Below are positions 6,415 to 12,662 of a stretch of 12,662 nt of DNA, one piece after another (positions within the stretch are counted from its first letter, which is position 1; each line of letters opens with the position of its first letter). The position numbers were made by a program, and so were the translations under genes. Below the pieces are notes generated by a model. That model was not told where the DNA came from. It made no database searches and saw only the letters and a list, made by a program, of their open reading frames with translations. Source of the stretch: DASSFZ01 sp036514635 (GTDB lineage: Bacteria > Chloroflexota > Anaerolineae > Fen-1058). The stretch spans positions 1 through 12,662 of the forward strand of contig DATBWU010000150.1 of NCBI GenBank assembly GCA_036514635.1. The letters run 5' to 3'.

Positions 6415-6477
6415 GCTCACAGCCCGCGTCCACGCGGGCGTCTATCCTGATCGACCGCGAGGACGCGGTCGGTGAGC
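6415..6477. repeat. Palindromic element related to the one before dnaB
   Basis: The outer arms GCTCAC (6415-6420) and GTGAGC (6472-6477) enclose CCGCGTCC (6424-6431) paired with GGACGCGG (6461-6468). Two local hairpins are alternatives: GCCCGCGT, loop CC, ACGCGGGC (6422-6439), and GACCGCG, loop AGGA, CGCGGTC (6453-6470). The sequence CCGCGAGGACGCGG is identical at 2853-2866 and 6455-6468, so this is a dispersed repeat. It lies in the convergent gap, with no gene inside it. Confidence 0.55.
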
Positions 6478-6547
6478 AAAACCGCAGATTGTTCCCGCGT
6501 CGAGTATACAAAAGCCGGTGTGCCTCAGCTTCTCCAGAGTTGCCGGT

Positions 6548-6585
6548 GAAATGAAAACACGCCGATCGGAGTGATCCGTTCGGCG
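6548..6585 (-). terminator. Probable terminator of the STAND-TPR / STAND-kinase operon
   Basis: Read on the minus strand, CGCCGAACGGA, loop TCAC and TCCGATCGGCG form an 11-bp stem with one mismatch (6585 down to 6560), followed by TGTTTTCATTT. It lies 66 nt beyond the kinase gene stop at 6651. The T-rich tail is interrupted, so efficiency is uncertain. Confidence 0.55.
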
Positions 6586-6603
6586 CGGTGTTGCTCTTAC
6601 CCA

Positions 6604-6650
6604 CCCTCTCCCGGCGGGAGAGGGGAAGGGGGTTGGGGGATGGGGTGAGG
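6604..6650. repeat. CCCTCTCCC hairpin plus G-quadruplex motif in the convergent gap
   Basis: CCCTCTCCC (6604-6612), loop GGC, GGGAGAGGG (6616-6624) form a 9-bp hairpin. The right side runs into four G-tracts on the plus strand, at 6622-6625, 6628-6632, 6635-6639 and 6642-6645, separated by 2-nt spacers AA, TT and AT. This is a textbook G-quadruplex pattern ending 5 nt before the kinase gene stop codon. CCCTCTCCC/GGGAGAGGG palindromes with G-rich tails occur as dispersed repeats in many bacterial genomes. Confidence 0.65.
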
Positions 6651-8822
6651 TCACGCCACCGGCGTCTTCTCGGTGCTCATCGCCGTTTCCAACCACAAGC
6701 GCAGCGCGACGGCCAACTCGCGACAGGTGGCATAGCGATCCTGCGAGCGCTTCGACAGCGCTTTGAACAGGATGCTCGACAGCGCGCGCGATTCGGGCAG
6801 CTCGTTCGGGTCGATCGGGCGCGGATCGGCTTCCGCGATCTGCTGCATCACCGTCTGATACGCATCGCCGCCGAAGGGCAGCCGTCCGGTCAACATGCGG
6901 TAGGCGACGATCGCCAGCGAGAACTGATCCGATTGCGGCGAGATGTCCCGGCCCAAGGCCTGCTCCGGCGACATGTAATTGGGCGTGCCGACCAGGTGGC
7001 CGGGGCGCGTCAGTGTGGAGCCGTGCACCAGTTTCGCCAGGCCGAAGTCGGTGATCTTCACGCGGTCATCGGCGAGGATCATGACGTTGGACGGCTTGAG
7101 GTCGCGGTGAACGATGCCGTGCAGGTGCGCGTAATCCAGCCCATCGGCGATGCGCTCGATAATCGACACTGCGCCGTAGGCCGGTAATTGTGTCTCGCTG
7201 CGCAGCACTTCGGCCAGCGTGCGCCCTTCCAGGTACTCCATCACGATGTAGGCGCGCGTCGTCTCGTACGACACGTCGTACAGCGTGACGATGTTCGGAT
7301 GCGACAGCTGCCCGGCCAGGCGCGCTTCCTGCTGGATGCGCAATAGATCGACGGCGTTGTTGAGCACGTCGGTGCGGACGACTTTCACCGCGACCGTGCG
7401 GCCCATCGCCGGATCGAAAGCCTTGTACACCGTGCCCATGCCACCCTCGCCCAGCAGGCCGAGGATTTCGTAGCGGCCAATGCGCTCCAGTGGCTTCGCG
7501 CCCGTGTCCGGCGAAGAGACCGCGGCCAGCACCGGGCGCACTTCGCGCGGCTTCACGCGCAGCTCGGCCAGCGGCACGACCGACATGCTGCGAATGATCT
7601 GGCTGCCGGAATCACGCACGCGCTGGATGACCTGCGAGATGTGACTGGCTTCCGCGCCGGGCACGCTCGACGGATCGGGCGCGGCCAGCCCCGGCTGGCC
7701 GGTGCGCACCGTGTTGATGATCCACCACGCGAAGACGGACGAGATGGGGCGCGGGTCGTTGTCGACATTCGTCGCCAGCCCGCGCTCGACGACCGAGATC
7801 ACATCGCGCTCGTAGCGGCGCAGCAGCGCCCAGTACGCCTGATCGTCGGGCTGCTCGATGCCCAGCCGCCCGGCCCACCAATGCCACGCGATCAGCAGCA
7901 ACACCGTGCGCGCGTCCGGCGACGAGATTTCCCAGATTTGCTCGAAGTGATGGCGTGCTTCTTCTTCAAAACGCGCGCCGATGGCATCGTACGCCAGCTC
8001 GCTGCCCCGGCTGCGCGCGTCGAAGATCAGGGCGCAGGCCAACTGCACCAGGAAGGGATACGTGCCCGCCACTTGCTCGATGTACTGCCGATCCTGCGGC
8101 GTGAACGCCACGCCCGATCCGGGCAGCCGCCGCGCGATCAACTCGCCCACTTCGGAGGAGTCGAGCGGGCGCAGGCGGTGGAAGACGAAGTTGTTGTAGA
8201 ACGGCGAGCCTTCGCCGCCGGAGACGCCCTGGCACAACACGTTGAGCGGCTGCTGCGAGGCGATGATCAGCGACAGGGTCTCGGCGGAGTGATTGACCAG
8301 CGCGCGCAGGCTGGACAGGAAATTGCGCGTGATCGGCAGGCTCTTCACGTCGCGCTTGATCACCCACTCGAACTCATCCAGGAGCAAGACCAGGACGATG
8401 TGCCGATCGCGCAGCAGGTGCAGGATCACTTCAAAGTCCGTGGCGTCGATGCGCTCTTGCCCGGCCAGCGTTTGAATCTCGGCCTGCACGTCGGGCATCG
8501 CGGCATCGATCAGCGCGCGCGCGAGCAGTGAGAGCACACGCTGCCAGAAACGTGTCGGCGTGAAGCGGCTGATCGACTGGCAATCGATGTACACGAAGAC
8601 CGTGCGCGTGCCGGGCCGCGCCCACTTCTCCGTCGTCCCGATCTCGGTCACTGCGCGCAACAGCGAGGTCTTGCCCATGCGCGGCTCGCCGCTAATGGCG
8701 ACGCTGCCGCATACCGGCCCGGCCAGCGCGTTGTAGCACGCGTCGATCTCGGCACGCCGCCCGACGAAGTGACTCAAGGGAGCGTGACGGCCATAGACAA
8801 AGGGGTTGATGCGACGAGTCAT
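6651..8822 (-). CDS. STAND-type ATPase fused to a Hanks-type Ser/Thr protein kinase
   Basis: Predicted signalling protein of 723 residues with no signal peptide or membrane helix. Residues about 12-270 form an AAA/STAND-type NTPase: GRRAEI lead-in, Walker A GEPRMGKT (45-52, Lys51), Walker B LVLLLDEFE (Asp149-Glu150), LIIASQQP, and AGTYPFLVQLA with a GxxP-type STAND signature near 253-256. Residues about 285-375 look like a winged-helix region, then a linker to about 446. The kinase fills about 450-712: Gly-loop LGEGGMGTVYKA, VAVK (Lys480), Glu499, HRDLKPSN (Asp574), DFG (592-594), a Ser/Thr-containing activation segment at 602-605, SPE (618-620) and Asp632, so all catalytic residues are present. 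ATG at 8822 overlaps the upstream stop as ATGA, implying translational coupling. The kinase is at the C-terminus with no PASTA, GAF or other familiar sensor. The substrate is unknown. Confidence 0.9.
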   Translation of the reverse strand: MTRRINPFVYGRHAPLSHFVGRRAEIDACYNALAGPVCGSVAISGEPRMGKTSLLRAVTEIGTTEKWARPGTRTVFVYIDCQSISRFTPTRFWQRVLSLLARALIDAAMPDVQAEIQTLAGQERIDATDFEVILHLLRDRHIVLVLLLDEFEWVIKRDVKSLPITRNFLSSLRALVNHSAETLSLIIASQQPLNVLCQGVSGGEGSPFYNNFVFHRLRPLDSSEVGELIARRLPGSGVAFTPQDRQYIEQVAGTYPFLVQLACALIFDARSRGSELAYDAIGARFEEEARHHFEQIWEISSPDARTVLLLIAWHWWAGRLGIEQPDDQAYWALLRRYERDVISVVERGLATNVDNDPRPISSVFAWWIINTVRTGQPGLAAPDPSSVPGAEASHISQVIQRVRDSGSQIIRSMSVVPLAELRVKPREVRPVLAAVSSPDTGAKPLERIGRYEILGLLGEGGMGTVYKAFDPAMGRTVAVKVVRTDVLNNAVDLLRIQQEARLAGQLSHPNIVTLYDVSYETTRAYIVMEYLEGRTLAEVLRSETQLPAYGAVSIIERIADGLDYAHLHGIVHRDLKPSNVMILADDRVKITDFGLAKLVHGSTLTRPGHLVGTPNYMSPEQALGRDISPQSDQFSLAIVAYRMLTGRLPFGGDAYQTVMQQIAEADPRPIDPNELPESRALSSILFKALSKRSQDRYATCRELAVALRLWLETAMSTEKTPVA

Positions 8823-11800
8823 GGTATCTTCAACAATCCGTTGGCTAACGCAAAGAGCAATCCGCCGGCGGCCAGCATACCCAGCGCCCCCGCAACAATC
8901 CAGGCCGTTCGCGCGCGCTGCTTGAGCCGTGCCAGTGCCCGTTCATTCTTCTGCGCAATGCCGGCGCTGCGCTCGATCGCTTCGGCCAAGAACAGCTCGG
9001 CCTTCTGCCCATCGCGCCCGACGTAATCGCGGCGGCTGTGGCAGATTTCGATCCACACCGGGATGGCGGCATCCCAGTTGCCTTCCGAGTGATACGCCTG
9101 CGCGAGTTTGTACAGGTCTTCCAGCCGCATCGCTTCGCCGGCTTCGGCGAAAGCCTGCTGCGACGCGGTGTCGTGATACTCGAAGATCAGTTGCCGGTAA
9201 ATCGACTCGGCCTGCGCCCAGGCGCGGCGCTCGGCATACGACCTGGCTTCGGCGCGCAATCGATCGACGAGGAGCCGCTTGCGTCGATCGGCGACGGCCG
9301 TCAATCGTGAGAGGGCTTCGGGATAGTCATGCCGGAGCTCGAGCGCGCGGTGGAAGGCGTCTTCGGCCTCGTCCAGATGATCGAACTTGAACTCGTGATC
9401 GCCGCGCGCCAGCCAGGCCCGCGCCATCGCGCCGAACGTGTCCACGTCGCCGCCGACGATCTCGATCAGCACCGCGAGCGCGGCGATGGCGGCATCGGCC
9501 TGGGTGGCCTGGAGCCGCGACTCGGCGTGCGAGAAGAAGCTATCTTTGATACGGGTCAAGATCGATCCGGCGGTGCTGGCCTCCGCGGCGAGTTGGAGCG
9601 CCTGCTTGAAAGGCGCTGCGCTCTCCTTGTACTGGCCGGCCTCCAGCGTCATTGCGCCGCGCGCCAGCCATAGATCGAGCAGCCAGCCGTCAGTCTCGCG
9701 ATCACGCAGCATCAGGTCAGTGCGCAGGCGGACGATGGCGGCGATGGCCGTGTCCCAGCGACCCGCCGTGCGCTCGGCCTGGCTGAACTCGGCGAACTTG
9801 GTCTTGATGGGCCGCGCCAGGGTCTGCGGCTGCGCGGCCACCAGCAACGCCTTGCGGAACGCGCCTACAGCCTCGTCGAGCCGGCCCGCCGCGAGGTGAT
9901 CGTCGCCCCAGCGCATGTAAATGGCCGGCAGGCGGCGGCGCGCTGTGTCGCTGGTGGGCTGCACTTCCAGCGCGCGCTCGTAATCGACGGCGGCGGTGAC
10001 CAGATCGCCGCGCGACTCCAACTCGACGGCACGCTGCAGGCGGGCCTGGGCCAGGCCCGGATCGGTCGCCGCCGGATCCACACGATAGGCTAATTCGTAC
10101 TCTTGGATCGCGCCGGTGAGATCGCCGGACTGGTACAGCATGGCCGCCAGGAGCACGCGCGCCTGAACGTGATTCGGGTTCGCATCGAGTGCCCGGCGGC
10201 ATTCTTCCATCGCCGTCACGGAATCGCCCGCCGACCGGGCGCGTCGAGCCATTTCATAATAGTTGTGCGCGCGCCAGTGCAGGCGGGTCTCGCTCAGCCA
10301 GCCTTGAATCTGCTCGTCTTTGGGAAGATACTCGGCCAGGCGGGCGACACTTTCGAAGGCGACTTCCCACGCGCCGCGCGCTTCGGCGAATTCGCTGAAG
10401 CGCCGCACGATCGACTTGACGCGCGTCTGGAGTGACTCATCTTCCGGCGCAAGCGCCAACGCCCTGGCGAAGGCCTCGACGCCGGGGGCGTAATGGTTGG
10501 CCGCCAGTTCGGTCTCGCCGCGCTGAACCCAGATGCTGATCAGCCGGGACTGCGCTTCGTCGTCGCTCGGCGCGAGCCGCAGCACGCGATCGAACTCGCC
10601 GATCGCGGCGTCAAGGTTGCCCTGCGTTTGATGTTGGATGCCGAGCGCCAGCCGCGCGCTGACCAGCCCGTCGCGCGCGCTGGAGGGATCGATCTGGCAG
10701 GCCTTTTCGTATTCGCCGATGGCGTTGGGCAAATCGCCTGATTCCTGGAGCGACTGGGCCAGCCCCAGCCGCGCGCCGAAGTGGTGCGGGTTCGCGGCGA
10801 GCGCACGGCGGTAATCTTCGATCGCCAGTGGCAGATCGCCCGCCAGGTGCGCGTCGCGCGCGTTATTGAAGTAGCGCGTGGCGCGCTGGCTGATCAGGTC
10901 GATGTCTTCCTGCGCCCGATCGAGCGAGTGCTCGCGAGCCACCCAGCGGCGGACGAGATCGATGGTGAAGCGGTAATGGTCGCCTTCGCGCGCCAGGATT
11001 TCCCACTCCAGCAGGCGCTGGCGGGCGGTGGTCAACTCGACGCCGAGCAGGCGCACGCGGTGGCGGCTGAGTGTCTGGAGCATGTCTTCTTCGCGCGCCG
11101 ATAGATTCGATTTGCCGTTGCCGTTGCTGCGCGGCGCTTCGGGCTGGGTGGTCTGGATCGCCTCGGCCAGCGCGGACAGCATCAGGCGCTCGGCGCGCGG
11201 CAAGCCTTCCCAGAACCAGTCCAGCCCGCCCGATCCGATCTCCATCGCTTCATCCAGGCAATCGCTCACGTCGGCCGCGTTGACGACGTAGCGGCCCATC
11301 GTCATCAGGCGCTTGTAGAGGACGTGGCACACCAGTTGCGTGAGATAGGGATGCCCTGCGGTGAGATTGAGAATGGCATCAACCGCATCAGGTGCGTAGT
11401 CGAGCACACCGGCAACGGGGCGCGTGATCAGTTCGACCGCTTCCTGGCGAGGCATCATCGACAGCCGGCGGAAGACGGCCTGCTTGAACAGCGCGCGATA
11501 GTGCACCGGGAGTTCGTCGAGGCGACGACCGATGACGAAGACGCACGCCAGGCGCGGATCATTCACGAGCCAGTTGCGCAGATAGCCGAACAGGTGGCTG
11601 CCGGCCAGATCGTCGGGCGTCGATGGCTCGTCGCCCATCACGTCGAATTCGTCGAACAGAATCAGCAGGCGCTGCCGGGGGTTGAGCGCGGCGTGCACCT
11701 GGGGCAGGAGTGTCTCGCGCAGGGCGTCGCGCCCCGCATCGAAAGCGGCGGAATCGGGTGGAGCCAGTTTGAGCGATCGGGCAATCGCCCCCGACAGACC

Positions 11801-12064
11801 GTGCAGCAGTTCGGGCAGATCGTGCTGGCCGCGCCCCTGTAAGTCGAACAGGACGGCGTGGTAGCCTTCGCCCATGCGCGTGGCGAGTTGGTGCAGCAAC
11901 GAGGTCTTGCCAATCCGCCGCTGGCCGTACAGGACGATGACGTTTTGGGCCGGGACCGCGAAAGTGTCGTAGATGAAGCGGAAGACATCCTCACGGCCGT
12001 AGAAACCCTGGTTGGTGGAGAGCGGCGCGCCGACAACGTAGGGATTAGCCAGTCGCGTGTTCAT
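8819..12064 (-). CDS. STAND-type ATPase with long TPR array and C-terminal membrane anchor
   Basis: Predicted ATP-driven scaffold or sensor of 1081 residues. The N-terminal STAND-like module has FYGRED at 21-26, Walker A GQRRIGKT (47-54, Lys53), Walker B LLILFDEFD (Asp138-Glu139), FVIGRR, and the LTAGHPYLTQL signature (Gly237, Pro239). Residues about 285-380 form a winged-helix-like region. From about 395 to 1010 run many TPRs with the usual A-x-x-x-F/Y-x-x-A-L and Pro-ending pattern. Residues 400-593 and 604-799 align throughout as a roughly 200-residue superrepeat, and 799-885 is a further partial copy. A basic stretch KQRARTAW precedes one hydrophobic helix (about 1054-1076), then six or so residues: a C-tail anchor that would leave the rest in the cytoplasm. 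The ATG at 12064 has GGAG at 12068-12071, only 3 nt away. It is first in the operon, ending in an ATGA overlap with the STAND-kinase gene. Confidence 0.9.
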   Translation of the reverse strand: MNTRLANPYVVGAPLSTNQGFYGREDVFRFIYDTFAVPAQNVIVLYGQRRIGKTSLLHQLATRMGEGYHAVLFDLQGRGQHDLPELLHGLSGAIARSLKLAPPDSAAFDAGRDALRETLLPQVHAALNPRQRLLILFDEFDVMGDEPSTPDDLAGSHLFGYLRNWLVNDPRLACVFVIGRRLDELPVHYRALFKQAVFRRLSMMPRQEAVELITRPVAGVLDYAPDAVDAILNLTAGHPYLTQLVCHVLYKRLMTMGRYVVNAADVSDCLDEAMEIGSGGLDWFWEGLPRAERLMLSALAEAIQTTQPEAPRSNGNGKSNLSAREEDMLQTLSRHRVRLLGVELTTARQRLLEWEILAREGDHYRFTIDLVRRWVAREHSLDRAQEDIDLISQRATRYFNNARDAHLAGDLPLAIEDYRRALAANPHHFGARLGLAQSLQESGDLPNAIGEYEKACQIDPSSARDGLVSARLALGIQHQTQGNLDAAIGEFDRVLRLAPSDDEAQSRLISIWVQRGETELAANHYAPGVEAFARALALAPEDESLQTRVKSIVRRFSEFAEARGAWEVAFESVARLAEYLPKDEQIQGWLSETRLHWRAHNYYEMARRARSAGDSVTAMEECRRALDANPNHVQARVLLAAMLYQSGDLTGAIQEYELAYRVDPAATDPGLAQARLQRAVELESRGDLVTAAVDYERALEVQPTSDTARRRLPAIYMRWGDDHLAAGRLDEAVGAFRKALLVAAQPQTLARPIKTKFAEFSQAERTAGRWDTAIAAIVRLRTDLMLRDRETDGWLLDLWLARGAMTLEAGQYKESAAPFKQALQLAAEASTAGSILTRIKDSFFSHAESRLQATQADAAIAALAVLIEIVGGDVDTFGAMARAWLARGDHEFKFDHLDEAEDAFHRALELRHDYPEALSRLTAVADRRKRLLVDRLRAEARSYAERRAWAQAESIYRQLIFEYHDTASQQAFAEAGEAMRLEDLYKLAQAYHSEGNWDAAIPVWIEICHSRRDYVGRDGQKAELFLAEAIERSAGIAQKNERALARLKQRARTAWIVAGALGMLAAGGLLFALANGLLKIP

Positions 12065-12153
12065 AGACTCCAGCGATCTTGAGAAGACGGGACCGCGACG
12101 GGGCGCGGGTTCAGTGCAGGTAGTGCAGCGGCGTGCGTTCGATACGCGCTGGC

Positions 12154-12162
12154 ATTATAGCA
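12154..12162 (-). promoter_or_regulatory. Extended -10 promoter of the STAND operon
   Basis: On the minus strand this reads TGC followed by consensus TATAAT (-10 box 12154-12159, TGn 12160-12162). There is no recognisable -35 hexamer 16-18 bp upstream. A transcript would start near 12147 and carry a leader of about 80 nt to the ATG at 12064. A cluster of direct repeats begins about 68 bp further upstream. Confidence 0.65.
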
Positions 12163-12226
12163 CCCGGCTTTTGCGGTTTGCGTTTCGTTTCAGTTACAGG
12201 AACGGGTTTGCAACGTTGCGGGGATG

Positions 12227-12283
12227 TCAACGGATGTTATCAACGGATGGCGGTCAACGGATGAGTAAGCGGACAAACGGATG
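12227..12283. repeat. Iteron-like direct repeats TCAACGGATG
   Basis: Three exact copies of TCAACGGATG start at 12227, 12240 and 12254, spaced 13 and 14 bp. A fourth, CAAACGGATG at 12274-12283, differs at one position, and degenerate AACGG motifs continue to about 12302. They lie between two minus-strand genes, roughly 70-130 bp upstream of the STAND-operon -10 box, and may bind a regulator. The spacing of more than one helical turn puts copies on slightly rotated faces. They are too short for a CRISPR array. Confidence 0.65.
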
Positions 12284-12337
12284 GAACCGGATACGAACGG
12301 AACGAACAGACACGTTCTGCGCTCAATCGGGTGGCCG

Positions 12338-12662
12338 TTATGCCTCTGTCTCGACGAGTTCTTGAATCACGTCTGCCTGCTTCGCTGCTTCGACGGTCTT
12401 GAAGCGGCGTCGCCGGACGCTCTTGCCAATGAAGTACATCAGTAGCAATGCGCCGACCGGGGTAGCGAGTGCGTAGAGCAGGAACGACAATGGCTCGAAG
12501 AACGGCGATTTCCCCGAAAACCGGTCGAGGTTGAAGAGGATCAGCACCAGCGCCGACCAGACCGTGACGAAGTTGGGGATCGGATCCCCGGAGTGGATCA
12601 ATCTCAGTCCGCCGGTTCGATTCTCGGTGAGCGGCCAGAACAGGTTGCTGCCCATGTAGCCG
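12338..12662 (-). CDS. C-terminal part of a small membrane protein (cut by window edge)
   Basis: The frame stays open to the right edge: two codons (GY) precede the ATG at 12655, so the gene probably begins outside and this Met may be internal. The visible 107 residues have a hydrophobic segment at about 28-43 (VTVWSALVLILFNL), a second at about 57-77 (LSFLLYALATPVGALLLMYF), then a basic GKSVRRRRFK motif that should be cytoplasmic, and a short acidic tail. The opening GSNLFWPLTENR followed by a HSGDPIPN stretch resembles the C-terminal half of YdjM/DUF457-type inner-membrane putative hydrolases, which usually carry an LxWPF-like motif after the catalytic His/Asp. This match is weak and from memory of the pattern only. 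It runs in the same direction as the STAND operon, 273 nt upstream, with the direct repeats and a promoter in between, so it is probably a separate unit. Confidence 0.6.
   Translation of the reverse strand, partial: GYMGSNLFWPLTENRTGGLRLIHSGDPIPNFVTVWSALVLILFNLDRFSGKSPFFEPLSFLLYALATPVGALLLMYFIGKSVRRRRFKTVEAAKQADVIQELVETEA

Noticed and set aside
7641..8531. 296-codon plus-strand frame opposite the STAND-kinase gene
   Set aside because: The His/Arg/Asp-rich translation lacks any motif, and the minus strand encodes intact ATPase and kinase modules.
12227..12302. CRISPR array
   Set aside because: The repeat unit is only 10 nt with 3-4 nt between copies, far shorter than CRISPR repeats and spacers, and no cas gene is present.

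Overview
The window is high-GC bacterial DNA carrying two gene blocks. The organism is most likely a member of the Chloroflexota (Anaerolineae-like). This is inferred from three things: a DnaD-type primosome protein and a zinc-ribbon DnaC/DnaI-type loader downstream of dnaB in a high-GC genome, a Thr/Pro-rich stalk on a membrane protein, and large STAND-ATPase/TPR/Ser-Thr-kinase proteins. No rRNA, tRNA, transposase or CRISPR array was seen.

Layout. Positions 2-847 (+) hold the 3' part of a pseudouridine kinase (PfkB family), cut by the left edge. It is followed by a nested inverted-repeat element (848-990). On the minus strand, 1023-1847 encodes a two-helix membrane protein with a Thr/Pro stalk and an unrecognised C-terminal domain. 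A divergent promoter region (about 2007-2088) separates it from a replication block on the plus strand: a bifunctional-nuclease-domain protein (2135-2653), the replicative helicase DnaB (2916-4259), a DnaD-like protein (4347-5021) and a DnaC/DnaI-like loader with two complete AAA+ units in one chain (4933-6348). A strong intrinsic terminator (6351-6387) ends this block.

After a repeat-rich convergent gap (6349-6650, with a G-quadruplex motif and a probable minus-strand terminator) comes a two-gene minus-strand operon read from 12064 down to 6651. The first gene encodes a 1081-aa STAND-type ATPase with a long TPR array and one C-terminal membrane helix. The second, sharing an ATGA overlap, encodes a 723-aa protein with a related STAND-type ATPase fused to a catalytically intact Hanks-type Ser/Thr kinase. 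An extended -10 promoter (12154-12162) and a cluster of direct repeats (12227-12283) lie upstream. At the right edge, 12338-12662 (-) is the C-terminal part of a small membrane protein.

How the genes may work together. The replication block fits helicase loading: DnaB is the helicase, DnaD-like the primosome adaptor and DnaC-like the loader. The minus-strand operon is the best candidate for an undescribed system. My inference is a membrane-tethered TPR/STAND sensor-scaffold that oligomerises and recruits or activates a soluble STAND-kinase through their related ATPase modules. No experimental function can be assigned from sequence alone.
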